NCBI RefSeq assembly: GCF_014066305.1
Contig: NW_023501060.1
Location: forward strand, 434,001 to 498,000
Origin: Letharia columbiana
Taxonomy: Eukaryota; Ascomycota; Lecanoromycetes; Lecanorales; Parmeliaceae
Direction: 5' to 3'
DNA length: 64,000 nucleotides
Shown: positions 47,812-64,000 of the stretch, in pieces
How positions within the stretch are numbered: the stretch's first letter is position 1
Layout of the letters: every line of letters starts with the position of its first letter
Notes under the pieces: model-generated
Told to the model about the DNA's origin: nothing
The model's input: only the letters and a program-made list of their open reading frames with translations
Database searches by the model: none
Program-made: the position numbers and the translations under genes

Positions 47812-48106
47812 TGTGTCTGAACTTTGGTACTGAAGATTGTGGTATGAGGATAATATTGGCAGGGAGTTGATCGAGCTCTAGTTGGATTTTCGGTGTCTGA
47901 ATGGTTTCGATGGAACGTGTTCATTGATTTTCAAGCAAAGTTGTGCGCATACGTCATTATGACAGTACCCGAGTGGGAGAGGTCTTTCTCTTGTATACGT
48001 AGATCGGACACTTAACATCCACGCACAGACGTATCAAAGGACCATCCGTTCAAATCATGGAATACTATGCTGCTCATTTTCGTTTTGCAGCAGCCTTGGA
48101 GAGACA

Positions 48107-48357
48107 TTAGCGTTGGCTTGCCTGCGAATTGACGATATCGCATACAGTGTAGCAATCCTTGAGCTTCAAAAATTCGGTGAGGCATTTGTCCTTGTAAATC
48201 CCATTAAAATCTTGCGCTATACAACGTCCAAACACGGAACTCTGGGACACTTCAGCGATAGAGACAGTAGACTTTGAATACGAGAATTGTTTACCTCGGC
48301 AGAGCATTTGGCTACGGCCTCAGCAAATTTCTCGATTGGCCTTGTTCTTCCGGGCAT
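48107..48357 (-). CDS. Twin CX9C mitochondrial protein, NDUFAF8-like
   Basis: Exons are complement(48295..48357) and complement(48107..48241) with a 53-bp phase-0 intron, giving 65 residues. After splicing the first cysteine pair becomes C-SAESSVFGR-C and the second C-LTEFLKLKD-C, each with exactly nine residues between the cysteines. That is the twin CX9C (CHCH) hallmark of proteins oxidised by Mia40 in the mitochondrial intermembrane space. The order and spacing (KFAEAVAKC...FGRCIAQDFNG...KDKCLTEFLKLKDCY) resemble human NDUFAF8, a complex I assembly factor that works with NDUFAF5. Other small twin-CX9C proteins (Cmc or Cox assembly) are alternatives. The intron splits the first pair, which makes the gene easy to miss. 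Confidence 0.8.
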
Positions 48358-48693
48358 TTTCGATTGCGGTTCTAAATCAAGTCCAGGTGAATCAGAGCGC
48401 ACCAGGTCAGTTGCAGATAAATAGAGAAGGAGAAAAGTGGTGTTGAGCTCGATCTGGGCAATACGGAGGGCACTAGTAGCCCTACAGCTGTGTCGGTATA
48501 TCAAACGCGAAATAGCCGCCGCGTTATGAAAGGAATTGAGCAACATCAACATGCGTGTCGCAAACGTCCATTTGCTATGATTTACGAGCTCACGAATTGC
48601 TATGAAGCATCGCATCGCTTATTGTTATACCACAGACCCTTCAATCACCTTCATGCCTTCAGAATCCCCGCGTGGTAGGCGCCGGTACTGTCG
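48358..48693. other. Divergent promoter region, NDUFAF8-like / SFI1
   Basis: 336 bp between divergent starts. I see no gene or recognised motif. Confidence 0.5.
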
Positions 48694-51600
48694 ATGCCTC
48701 CAGAGTCCCCACTGTCTGAACACAATAGCGCCGAGGACTCTTCCCCACTCACTGATCAAAGTATGTCTTTACATGTTTCTATAGTGTAGCTGCGACTGAC
48801 GGCGCGCAACAGATGTCGCCATTTTGTACCAAATCGTCAAGTCCGCCGAGCAACATCCTGATGTTGGGATCCGCCCTTTCCGTGCCATGTACGCCGCGTA
48901 CGAGTCAATCCTCCCTCAGAATGGACTTCATCCGGATCATGATCAGACATACTTGCCCTACTTGTATAGATTGGGAGGGAAGAGAGAAGAAGGGCAGTCT
49001 CTGTACGAGAGCTTCGAGGGTCTGCTTGCGGAGCTTGGATTCCAGATCGAGTTTATCGCGGATGGGGAAGGGGTACAAGAGATCACAAAGGACCTCGGCG
49101 CGGAATATGAAGATGAGAATGGAGCCAATGGACGAAGGGGAGACACTGGTGGATCTATGCGAAGGTCAAGACGAGCCTCTTTTAACTCTATGTACGATGC
49201 GGAGGACGAGAGCACCAGAGCGATTCGACGACGAGATGCATCGCGCGCTTCTATGTCTCGCCTTGAAACCAGTCAATCGGCAGTACTGGACACTCGACCG
49301 TCGACGCGAGCAACTACAAGGAGGACAGAAAAGACAGGCGCCAATGCTCTGTCCTCGAGACCGCCAGCCGTCCAGAACACGAGGGGTAGGCTGACAGCCG
49401 AGGAATTTGCCAAGGGTTCTCCGCACTCCCAGCACGCAGCTGGGTCTAGCCAGGGCGACCGTCAAAGAAACATTCAACCGAAATCCATCGCTTCAGGAAA
49501 GAATGACCAAGCATATGCGGCCTCCCCAGTAGAAGACCTTTCTATAAGCGCCACCGACCGTGAAAACAACACCACCCAAGCGTCGGCAACTCCTCACAAC
49601 CTTCAGCCTCCATATCTACTGAGTGAAAATGAGCGTTTCTATAACCCTTCGAAGACTCAACTGCTTCGAGACGCGCACGATTTTCACTATTACCGAATTC
49701 GGTCCATTGCCCGTGATGCTATTAATAAGTGGTGCTTCGCAGCGTCTCAGGCGAGAGACGGACACGAACATATGGAACGACTTGCAGCCGCTCATGACAT
49801 GGAGATCCTTCTGCGCCAGGCTTTTGAGCATTGGCGTCTTAGATTGCATGCGAAAAAACAAGCTGCTGAAACCGAGCGCTTCTTTAACCGCCTGGAACGG
49901 AGAGCCACCAAAGCTCGGGATCTATTCCTGATAGCAAAAGCATTCAGTCATTGGGCGCAGTGCACACAGGAGGAAGTCTTGCGAACATCTGATGCTCGAC
50001 AGCACGTTCTTAGTACGAAATACTTTCGGGCATGGCGTGAGATCACTGTCATCAATCAACTGAAGATGCGCCGCCAAGGATTACGAAAGTTCTTTAGGAT
50101 CTGGAAGCAGCGATATGTTCAAACCTTGACGGACGACATCAAAGCCGATCTAAAGCGCCAGGAAGATCTTTCGAGGAGTGCCTATTGGCACTGGTTCTGG
50201 GTCTTCTGTGAGAGACGAGCCCCGGAATGGAGGGCTGGGAGGCTCAAGCGGAAATATCTGTTCCAATGGATAGCCACCTTCAGAAGCGATGTTCGACTGA
50301 ATCAGCAGGTCGTATTGAAGTCAATCAACTCGTCAAGGAAGTATATTTTCCTACCATGGCTTGAGAAAGCACGGATTATCATTTCCGCCCGGCGAGAAGC
50401 AGACGCCTTCAATGAGCAAAAGCAAGGTGCCCATACTCTGCAGGCTTGGAGAATAGCCGCGGAATATGCCCCGTTTGCTCGACAAGTATCCAACATGGTT
50501 GATTGGAGAGTGGCTGGTGAGACTTTTGCGATCTTTGTTACTAGGTACAGATTCGAAAAGCAAGCTGAGTCCGTCAATCGATTGCGTATCATGAGGACTG
50601 CTTGGACACAATGGAACGATCGCTTGCGCTGGCAAAGCTTATCTCAACGCATAGATGATCGCTATTTACTCGAATCCCTGTACAAATGGGTTATCGCAGA
50701 ACGATGTACACTTTTGCAGCGGCTGTCTGAGGAGAGGCTCAAACGATTAATGTTCTACAAACTGAAGCAACACTGCACACTGCGTCAAGCAGAGCGCGAG
50801 AGTGGCCGCCAGATTGTCGAGGAGACACGAAGGAAAAGCTGCCTGCGGTCGCTCGTTCGCCATTGGTACTCGCAGCTGGGCTCTAATGGCCAGGATGAGC
50901 GCGTCGCCTTTGAGTTTCGTGCGCCCAAAGTAGCTCAAGATACTTTACAGTTGTGGAGTCGAGCCTCAGAGCATGTGCGGGATCTGAACAGCATGGCTAA
51001 ACACGCCAACTTCTATTTTTTCACAAGGAAATGCTACAAGCGTTGGCAATCTGCAACCACTAATTCTAAGCGGCAAAAGCGTCGAAACGCCTATGTCCAA
51101 GTCAGACGAAGATCAAAGATGAACCTTGCTGCAGGGTTGTTGCGGCAATGGCGTAATGTCTCTGCGCTGGAACAGGATAAGCAGCAGCAAGCCGGCCTTA
51201 TGGACCGAAATCGCCTGCTGCGAATGGGTACCGAGCTGTTCGATCGTTGGAGAGACCAGTCTGATCTGAGAAGGGACCAAGACCATCAGGCAAACCAATA
51301 TTACGAGAGGCGACTGCAAGACCGCCAACTCTACACATGGATAGAACGACTCGAGGACCAAGCGAGGCTGGAGGAGACAGCTGCGCTTAATAATGAGATG
51401 CGTGTCAAAAACATTGCTTTCGGCTGGTTCAACAAGCTGCGTCTAAAAATCATTGAGCTCAAAGGTCGAGAAGCGAATGCAGAGAATCTAAGGGTCTGGT
51501 ATGAAAAGCGGCATTTTCGCAACCTATTGAGACATTGGCGCGATCAGACAGCCGGAAAGCTCGATCGTCCACAGCAGGATACGGCCTTCTCATTCAGAAT

Positions 51601-51949
51601 CAAGAGGGCGAAGCCTCAAGCCGAAGCAGATGACCGCGATGGCCCGACAAGACGAGCAGAAGACTGGACGGACTTTGATCTTGGTGACTGGATTCCAGCC
51701 CTCGAGGCTCAATCAAACAGCACACCATTGCCAGGATACTTGAGTACACCGTCAAAAAGGGCTGCTCGTGCGAAAGCGTTGGTCCGAGTCTCGACGACTC
51801 CTGCAGGTACGCCATTCGAGCATCGCCCTCGCTCTCAGACTGGCTCGACAACACGGACTTCTCGAAGAGGTGCTTTTGGGAAGTCTACTACAGCTTTGAA
51901 AGGTAGTACTTTTAGGACTATAGTTGAAGACTCGCCGAGGACACCATAA
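48694..51949 (+). CDS. SFI1: Sfi1-like centrin-binding spindle pole body protein
   Basis: Exons are 48694..48760 and 48813..51949 (52-bp intron, phase 1), giving 1067 residues. Sfi1 forms the filament of the spindle-pole-body half-bridge and binds one centrin (Cdc31) per repeat. The N-terminal about 150 residues form a folded block (NVAILYQIVKSAEQHPDVGI, LYESFEGLLAELGF), followed by a disordered linker. From about residue 290 to 960 there are many helical repeats of about 30-35 residues with the Sfi1 pattern of a hydrophobic, F/Y-x-x-W core: AFEHWRLRL, AFSHWAQCT, YFRAWREIT, FFRIWKQRY, LFQWIATF, LLRQWRNVS, LFDRWRDQS, LLRHWRDQT. The C-terminal tail is Ser/Thr-Pro-rich (STPLPGY, TTPAGTP), compatible with CDK control as known in yeast. 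Confidence 0.92.
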
Positions 51950-53134
51950 ACAGAGGCGTAAAAGGAAAGGAAGGCGCAAGAAAAGGCATGACTAGTCCTA
52001 AGCAGCGTCGGAGTTGAGAGAGCGTCTTGGTAATTATATTTTTGATGATACCCACCGGCGACGGTTCTTGGATAGTAGGGCCTTCAGCGTTCATAGCAAT
52101 GACTTTTCTTTTATAATTCGTATTACGAGACGTAAGGGAATCGAGCAAAAGTCGTGCGTAGAGGGAGAATACGCAGGCCAAAATTCCCAAAAAATCCAAT
52201 TTTCACCACTATTCCTGACTCCTGTCCTGCAATCTTTCAGTTGTCGCATCCTTCTGGCAGCGCACCTCTTGAGGCTTGAAAACTGTGGGATTGCCTCTAT
52301 GCATGACTTCTGCTACATACTCTTACCTTTCCGTGGACCTCGCCGTCGCCCATGGATCCCATGCTGTCGCCACAACAGTCCAGTGCTATTTGAGGCTATA
52401 TCTACTTGATCTCTTTCGGCCTCTATTTGTGACCGAATTATTGCTCCCCGGGCTGTATTGTGGCCGAGTTGTTTCAGTGACGGAATAACCTCTTTTAGAC
52501 GATATCAAAAAAAAAAAACTCCAGGTATGCTCTAGGCTACGCTCCAGAGCCATAAGCCCGAGAGAGTACGTTCCAGAGCCCCGGCGCAACCATTCGGGGT
52601 ACGGGTAGGACCCCAGTAAGAAGCCTGTTCTGCCAAAGCCTCTACATTTGTCGCAATACCACATCCCGGAACAGTACCTCAGCAACAGCCATGCGCAGCA
52701 TGGCAGGGTACCCGGGCAGCGCACCCCCGCGCAGCAATCGCCCAAACGACGATACCTCGGGGTTATAAGATTAGGGCATTGGCCCCCATAGAGCAATACT
52801 TCTAGCGAGCACGCTCGGGAGGCCATGCGCTGGAAGAACATCAGCACCCGATTTCTGAAGTTGCGGAATCCGCTCGGGCTAGCTTAAGCCCCGGGCGCCC
52901 TTAGCGTAGCCGGAAAATGGAATCTGGCGGGCCGACCTCCCGAATTGCCTATGCAAAACCAGTTTCGAATGGCGGCGGTATAGTTTTGCTTGTCTACTTA
53001 AATCGCATCAACAGAACCACTAAAATACATTTCTCCAAGGCTTGGACACTTTTCATGTTTTTTATATCCTAGATTCGTCCAACTCCTGTGATCTCCTGGC
53101 CTCGTTTCGATAACTACCAAATCTGAATGCCAAA
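51950..53134. other. 1.2-kb intergenic region upstream of AROM
   Basis: No gene is supported. It includes an A12 run (52507-52518) and, just after it, a GC-rich block (about 52520-52960) with repeated CCAGAGCC (near 52542 and 52571). The flanks are less GC-rich. A 153-codon frame on the minus strand (52386-52847) is Cys/Arg-rich without motif and is probably not coding. Confidence 0.45.
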
Positions 53135-58337
<5,203 letters not shown>

Positions 58338-58723
58338 GGGAGGGGAGAATAAGGGCAGATTGGAACATAAGACTTGGGAACGTTCGCGGACTGCTAGCAT
58401 TTTGATGCTATTCAACAATAACGGTTCGAGATAAGATTGTCAATAGCCCGCCCATATGTTCATTCAGGACAAAATGTATCTGCTGTCTAGATAATACAGG
58501 CGCAATGCCAATGGTTCCGCTCAAAGGTCACGTCCGCTGGCCATACTTATCTGCCGATCTATTAGCTGCAAAAGCAGAAACATCGGCTCATTTGAAGAGC
58601 CTGACCTGCTCGGCACTTCCTTCACTTCCCCGTCCATCTACACTAAAATGAACCCGCAATTGTGGCAGGCGGCCCTTCATTCCAACCGTCTTTCATGAAA
58701 TATCCCATTGTCCCATCGTCTCC
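58338..58723. other. Convergent intergenic region
   Basis: 3' flanks of AROM and the Exo5-like gene. Nothing else seen. Confidence 0.5.
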
Positions 58724-60339
58724 TCACACCACACTGCTCTTCCTCTCCCGCATCTTCAACGTCGCCTCTTCAATCTTGTTCCGTCTCCACGAGCACTCGT
58801 CGAAGAAATCGCAAGTGCGACACTTGTAAGCTTCCTCGACACAAACACCCTCCGCGGCCCGCTCGCCTTTCCACCATCTCATTTCACTGTCCAGGTATTT
58901 CTGCATAACCGTGTCGTCGTAGAGGAATGTTTTATTGCCCAGAATCGCTCCGTCGGTTGGGGTACGGTATTCGGCCTTCAGCACGTTACCAATACTCTTC
59001 GCACCTGCGGAGAAGGTGCGTGCGAACTCTTGCATCATGAGCGTCCAAAGTTTCCGCAGGGAGTTGTGGGCGAGGAGGATGGTCATGCTGTCTTGCGATG
59101 ATGGCAGCGATGAACCTTCTGGCATGTGCAACGGACTATCCATCGCTAGGAAATCATCTTCATTGAGGCTGCCAATTTGGGCTATGAAGCCGTCACTGAA
59201 TAAGTCATCTGCTTTCAGCTCGTAGCGGTCGAAGATTACGTCGGCGTTCACCTTGTTCGTAGCAAGGTCGGAGAGAATTCGGTGGTAGAGCATAAGTTGC
59301 ATCAAGGTCGGGCGGAATGAGGGAGCTTTTGGTATGCTTTTTGTGCCACGGGTTTTGACATCTGTAATGTAAATCTTTGGCGTCTTTTCGGGCAGGGCGG
59401 AGTGGAGTTTGTTGAGCACACCAGTGCCATTGCCTTCCAGGGTCGACGGGCCGAGGAAGTCGGTGATAGTCCTTTGGTCAGCTGCGGGCATTTTCTTTGC
59501 AACCTCGCGGTTTTCTTCAGCTTCTTCAAGTTCGGGCTCTGGGCAGATATAAGAGAGCTCGTCAATCACGCCGTTAACAACCAGACCGTCTAATACGCCC
59601 CAGATCTCGAGCTCCCGCGTCATGCCTGTTTTCCGTAGAGTCTTCAGCCCTTGGATCACATTCCATATCCGCAGTCCCCAGACTTCTTCTTTGGACGTGA
59701 TATCCACCGCCACAGTCTCATGTACCTGATCCTCCAATACCTTGTGTACTGCAGACCCTTGTTTCATAGCTGGAGTCCTTCTCTTCTTCCCATGCTTCGT
59801 GAGAGTGAACCAGTATTGCAGCTCGCACCACGATGGCGAAATGAGGTCTGTGACGCTCAGAGCCTTTTTTGGCTTCGTTCGGAAGCGTTCGAGGGGGGAC
59901 CTCAGATCCGGCACTTCAGGTTTAGGGGAGAGAGGAGCTTCGATGGAAACGGAGCTTTCTCTTTTGAGTCGACTCTCACGGCTTTCGACTATGCGCTTCA
60001 GTGTCAGTCAGTACTCGTTTGGCTAGGCCAGCTGGCACGGAACGTACTATCCGCTGAGCGGTTGTTGTCGCCGTCGAGCTGTATCGTGAACCTCGTCTTG
60101 GACAATGGTAGTGGGGGATAATCTTGGGATTGCTGGCCCTGGCGACGAAGTATCCTTGCACCCCGAGGACCTTCTTCATCCTTGAGGTCTTTAAGTAGAA
60201 AATCCGGGTCTCTATTTGGACCGTCGTCTTGCTCTGGGGTCTGGTGGAGAAGCCCGTTTAAGATCTCCTCCTCGTCGGGAGTGAATTCTGAGCCATAGTC
60301 ACTGAACCCATCCTGCTGGTCCGCGACGGGCATGTCCAT
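58724..60339 (-). CDS. EXO5: Exo5/Dem1-like iron-sulfur exonuclease
   Basis: Exons are complement(60048..60339) and complement(58724..59988) with a 59-bp intron (phase 1, acceptor GCATAG), giving 518 residues. Exo5 is a single-strand DNA exonuclease needed for mitochondrial genome upkeep in yeast and for nuclear crosslink repair in S. pombe and human. Family marks: LSVTDLISPSWCELQYWFTL with the first cluster cysteine (about residue 152), AMKQGSAVHKVLEDQVHETV, the catalytic acidic block IWGVLDGLVVNGVIDEL and IYITDVKTRG, and a C-terminal CRTCDFFDECSW giving the other three cysteines of a 4Fe-4S cluster. An unusually long acidic N-terminal part (about 120 residues) precedes the core; no clear mitochondrial presequence is seen. 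Confidence 0.92.
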
Positions 60340-60857
60340 CGCTTCGGCCTCATTGCTGTTGAGGTGGGGGTTTGGTTCGCACGTTCAATGTTGCTAGCAG
60401 CATCTTGGCCTCTATATGATACGCTGTGCGGGCCGAAGGAATTGTTTTTTAGCCCTAAGGCTAAACCGAATGGGAATGGACGTCAACGAGTAACGAATAT
60501 AGCACCGAGTCACGAGGGAAAGGAGCATGTCATTCGATTCTATTCTAGGGCCTAGTCCCCTTCAAAATGACGAGCCAATGGTGCCTGCCATAGAAAGCAC
60601 TTCGATCTGGGCAAAAAGTCCCTCCCAAACTCCACATCCTGAGGTGCAAGCCACGAATTTCAGGCATTCCACGTGGCATGCTCCCTTTGTTCTCATAGCA
60701 CGTTTTCCTCGAATAGCGGCGCCTTGCTCTTTCCTACGGAGACAGATCGGTGGCTTTTCTCCTGCGATTCGATTTGAAGACTCGTTTCTTCGCGGATGAT
60801 GCTTCCACTGGTGGGAAGAGGCGCATCAAGCGCAGTATTTTGAAAGCCTCTCAGCTC
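60340..60857. other. Intergenic region upstream of EXO5
   Basis: Promoter of the Exo5-like gene and 3' flank of the Mpv17-like gene. I see no additional feature. Confidence 0.5.
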
Positions 60858-61694
60858 TCATTCACATGCAACTCTTTCCCTCCTCTTCTCTTCATTCGCG
60901 GCTCTTTGGTTGAGCCACGACAGATAACTTTGCCAGCCCACGGCCACGATCCCTGCGAACAGGGCTCTGTATTGTGGTAAAATATATGTAAAGTTGAAAG
61001 CCGTGACCGCTGGCCAAAGCTTCCAGCTGTTGACGTAACTGGTTGGCACTGTCCTCTTGATCCTCTCCCATGCGTCGGAAAAACCATCGCCGGAGAGCAG
61101 GGATTGCATGCCGAAGAAGTAGCTGTTGAAAACGGGAGTGAATACAATTTGGTTGACGACGACTTTGGTGGCGAGGGAGACGAGTTTGGAGGGATAGTTA
61201 AATATAGTGCCTAGATACACAAACCTATATAGCAGCGGTCAGCTTTGCGTAATTCCATGTTAACATTGTTTGAGGTTGGTGAAAAACTACCATAGATAGG
61301 AGGGGATCGAACTGATGCCTCCAATGGTCAAATGTCGCAACGTCCTGAACGGATTGTATTGCTCTCCATCAATGTACTGTGCTGTCAAGTCCCCACATAG
61401 GTACACCACAAGTGAGGTTCCGAACTGAGTAGTCCAAGGTCTTTGCCTTTGGGCCCGAGCATATCCAGCGAAAACTTCTGACAAGGGGCCAAGTCGTTCC
61501 CATAAAGGCCGTGGCGATATTTCTGCCGGTGTGGCTATAGATGACCCTTCTCTTTTGCTGACAGTGGAAGACTTCTCAGCTGGCTTGTCTGCAGCTGTGG
61601 TTTTCTGCCGTTTTGTAGGGGAGAAAATCTGCTGGTGTCGCTGAGCTGACCGCCGAAGGACGAGGCGCACTGAGCCGTGGAGGAGTATAGCCAT
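60858..61694 (-). CDS. Mpv17/PMP22/Sym1-family membrane protein
   Basis: Exons are complement(61291..61694) and complement(60858..61224) with a 66-bp phase-2 intron, giving 256 residues. The Mpv17/PMP22 fold has four transmembrane helices and occurs in the mitochondrial inner membrane (Sym1) or peroxisomes. Marks: RPWTTQFGTSLVVYLCGDLT, PFRTLRHLTIGGISSIPSYLW running over the junction into FVYLGTIFNYPSK, then VVVNQIVFTPVFNSYFFGMQ, SYVNSWKLWPAVTAFNFTYI, LPQYRALFAGIVAVGWQSYL and SWLNQ. The N-terminus (MAILLHGSVRLVLRRSAQRHQQ) is Arg-rich without acidic residues and looks like a mitochondrial presequence, followed by a Lys/Ser-rich linker. The in-frame ATG at 61805 upstream gives an acidic lead that does not fit. 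Confidence 0.9.
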
Positions 61695-62049
61695 TTTATT
61701 GACGCAGTTTTCTGGTTGTGATGAGCTAGAAAACGTCGTATCCTGGATGCTGGAAGAGATCAAGCTTGAATTTCGGATTCCTTTGTCCGAGACATTTTCA
61801 TCCACCAGCCTTTGTCATCTTTGTCATCCTGCTCGGCTTGCGACCGTGTTCAGTGTCACCGGTCAAGGTCAGGATACCCATGTGGGAACGATTGGAATGG
61901 GAATGCTCATGACTTTGCTCAGATTGCGGAGGTTGTGCGCATGTAAGAGGTCATTTACGAGCGTCACCGTCACCCGCATTTACTACCTCAGGCGCTAATA
62001 CCAACCAAATATCTCGGATTCTGGGTACGCAACCACTATCTACTACCTC
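61695..62049. other. Intergenic region
   Basis: Promoter of the Mpv17-like gene and 3' flank of the DUF3445 gene. Nothing else seen. Confidence 0.5.
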
Positions 62050-63442
62050 CTAGAATGGGTATCTCCCATTCTCATCATCCTCTGTCGTGATTCCTTCCTC
62101 AAGCTGCCGCTTGTGCTCTCCATCGAGATATTCCAGCAGGACATCCTGATACCTCTCCTTCCCCTTGTACTTCGAGACGTCGTCTCCCCAGCTTCTTACA
62201 GCACTCGCCAATCTCCCAGGAACACCAGGCTCCTTGGCAATCGCAGTGACAGGCTCGAAATAGGTTCTAATGGTAAACACAACGCCTCCACTACGCGGCA
62301 AACGTCGCAGAGACTGCCTCTCGCTTCTAAAATGGTGATGTTCGATCGTTTTATCTTTTGCCGCAGTACTCCATCCTGCAGCTTGTAGACCATCCCCATC
62401 CTCGGGGCCTATGCTATGGCTCCAGGCCAAGTCATCATCAACCTGCATGAAGTAGTTGTTCCGTAATACAGGATTATCGCATTTAATTCTTCGAAAGAAA
62501 TTAGTCATGCCCTTTTCGAGCTTGGTCTTGAAGCCAGGAACGTCGCCGCTCGTGTGAATCTCGGACAGAGGCATGCCGAATTTGTCGCTGAGGCGCCTAG
62601 ATCATACATTAGCAGAAATCTTGTCACGGGCCGGCCCAGTCAGGCCACGAACCAAAACCCAGCAAGCAGGATAGCTCCTGCCAGAAGATAGTATTGCCCG
62701 TCCGGCTTCTCGAACATTATAGCTAGATCATCTTGTACGAGTCGGGCACAGATTGCCATAGGGTCCTCTGGGAGGGGGCGTTGGAGAATGTTGAACGTTT
62801 CACCCGTGGCGAGGTTGTCCAGACCCACGACAGTCTTGCGATAGAGGGTGGGGTATCGCTGAGAGAGGTAATCGCAGCTATGGAAGCAAGGTCAGTTACC
62901 AGGCCCATGATACAGGGATTTTGATGCACTTACAGTTCTTCAAGGAGCTCCACAGCACCATCATATGCCTCAGGCGCTGTACGACAGCATTTCTCGCCTC
63001 TTTCTTCTATCCTCCGTGCTTTGTCGGCATGGAATTTCAGGTAATGATTATCCAGCTCGATCCAGTCATCCCATTGCATCGTCCGCAGACCCATAGTGAT
63101 GTGGTACGGGCCATGCCTGAATGGTCTATATGGCAGCGGGTCTGTCTTGTGTACGTCCCAGGCCGGGTAGGGAATTGCTTCCGGTCGTTTAAATTCAACA
63201 GGTGTCCATACTCCAGGAGCCTTAGATATATTTCCTTTCCTGGGAATGGGTTTCTCGAGATCCGGTGACTTTTCCCTCCGTACAATTGACTTGTTGCGCT
63301 TGATCCACTTGGTGGCCAGAAGCCAAGCGAATAAGACGGCAACAATTCCAGCATACAAGAATTGTCTTGCATTCGTAGCGATCAACGTGGTGAATCCGTC
63401 AGCAGGCCTTTCCGCAGTCCAGAGAAGAAATTCCGATGCCAT
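62050..63442 (-). CDS. DUF3445 / heme-dependent oxidative N-demethylase-like protein
   Basis: Exons: complement(62934..63442), complement(62653..62877), complement(62050..62596), both introns 56 bp and phase 2, giving 426 residues. Family marks: RHGPYHITMGLRTMQWDDW, IELDNHYLKFHADKARRIEE, LLEELCDYLSQRYPTLY over the first junction, AICARLVQDDLAIMFE, YYLLAGAILLAGFWRLSDKFG over the second, then VDDDLAWSHSIG, FRSERQSLRRLPRSGGVVFTIRT split by the Arg-rich motif. DUF3445 proteins related to bacterial HDM bind heme and oxidatively demethylate amines; the fungal ones are not characterised as far as I know. An N-terminal transmembrane helix (about residues 27-45, FLYAGIVAVLFAWLL) followed by basic residues suggests anchoring, probably to the ER. 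Confidence 0.82.
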
Positions 63443-64000
63443 TGGAGCACAAGACCAACGCGGAATGCTAATGGATCGTACCGGAGGGTGCTGTCTTGAT
63501 ATCCAAAGGGATCAGCGGAATTTCCAACTTCTCGAACAGAATGAAGAGAATCATTCTAATTGAATAGAACCATTAGTTGTCAAACTTGAGATTACGGGCA
63601 AACATTGGAATGATTCAAACGTGGGGTAGACAGACGAGCTAAGGGTGAGAGCAAAACGCGTGGAAAGATTAGGCGGACAGATATCTTGCAGCTGGAAATC
63701 CGCACCGTTTTTGGTTAGTAGCTATTGATTCGTGTCCCAAAGATCAATTATCCACAGTCAAACTTGATTGCTCTTCGCTCGGGGACCTCTTTGCCCAAAT
63801 GGTGATAAGAGACAAATAGTATTGCGCAACGTAGTTGAGCGATCGGGCCAGGGACTCAAGCAGTGGCCGACTTTCGCCGTAACAGACAATACCTGCCCCA
63901 TTTTCTTCGAAACTTCGCTGGAATGAGTTCCCAGTCAGGTAACCAGAGGATGCGACCCAATGGATGGGTTTGCGAGGAGTCGAGAAACTTATGGCACAGT
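63443..64000. other. Upstream flank at the window end
   Basis: Promoter of the DUF3445 gene. No gene or repeat can be supported before the window ends. Confidence 0.5.

Noticed and set aside
52386..52847. 153-codon Cys/Arg-rich open frame on the minus strand
   Set aside because: No motif, no splice structure and irregular composition. It lies over the GC-rich block and is likely chance.

Overview
This window is nuclear DNA of a filamentous ascomycete (Pezizomycotina). Support comes from many short introns (about 46-66 bp, GT..AG, with CTAAC/CTGAC-like branch sites a few bases before the acceptor), compact gene spacing, a single-polypeptide pentafunctional AROM, and fungal gene families such as Nma111, Rav1, Hym1, Sfi1, FSH and YSL-type OPT. 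A dothideomycete is my best guess from the look of the proteins, but I could not test this. I see no mobile element, CRISPR array, rRNA or convincing tRNA. Nearly all genes are conserved housekeeping genes, so this is a core chromosome region and not a secondary-metabolite or effector cluster.

Layout: 1-2.35 kb, the 3' three-quarters or so of an INCENP/Sli15 gene cut by the window edge. 3.0-4.3 kb (-), a SSXT/SS18-like protein. 5.0-6.5 kb (-), histidinol-phosphate aminotransferase, divergent from a large J-domain protein at 7.4-10.7 kb (+). 10.7-12.5 kb is gene-poor and carries a 193-nt uninterrupted purine tract. 12.5-15.7 kb (-), Nma111 protease, divergent from an FSH serine hydrolase (16.5 kb, +). 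18-18.9 kb (-), a cytochrome b561 protein. 19.8-21.1 kb (-), Hym1/Mo25, divergent from PRMT3 (21.5-23.5 kb, +), followed by an OPT transporter (23.7-26.1 kb, +). 26.6-30.6 kb is sparse, with two small spliced genes of unknown function. 30.6-34.8 kb (-), Rav1. 35.3-38.6 kb (-), Rat1, divergent from Uso1 (39.3-42.3 kb, +). 43.9-47.2 kb (+), cytosolic isoleucyl-tRNA synthetase. 47.5-48.4 kb (-), two tiny spliced genes, one a twin-CX9C NDUFAF8-like protein that is divergent from Sfi1 (48.7-51.9 kb, +). 53.1-58.3 kb (+), AROM. 58.7-63.4 kb (-), Exo5, an Mpv17/Sym1-family protein and a DUF3445/HDM-type heme protein.

The genes do not form one pathway. Themes repeat: amino-acid metabolism (His, Ile-tRNA, Aro), mitosis and spindle poles (INCENP, Sfi1), morphogenesis and trafficking (Hym1, Uso1, Rav1), mitochondria (NDUFAF8-like, Mpv17-like, Exo5, possibly an alternative Nma111 form), and RNA or chromatin (Rat1, PRMT3, SSXT-like). 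All exon boundaries were placed by eye from splice motifs, reading frame and family similarity, and have not been checked against transcripts.
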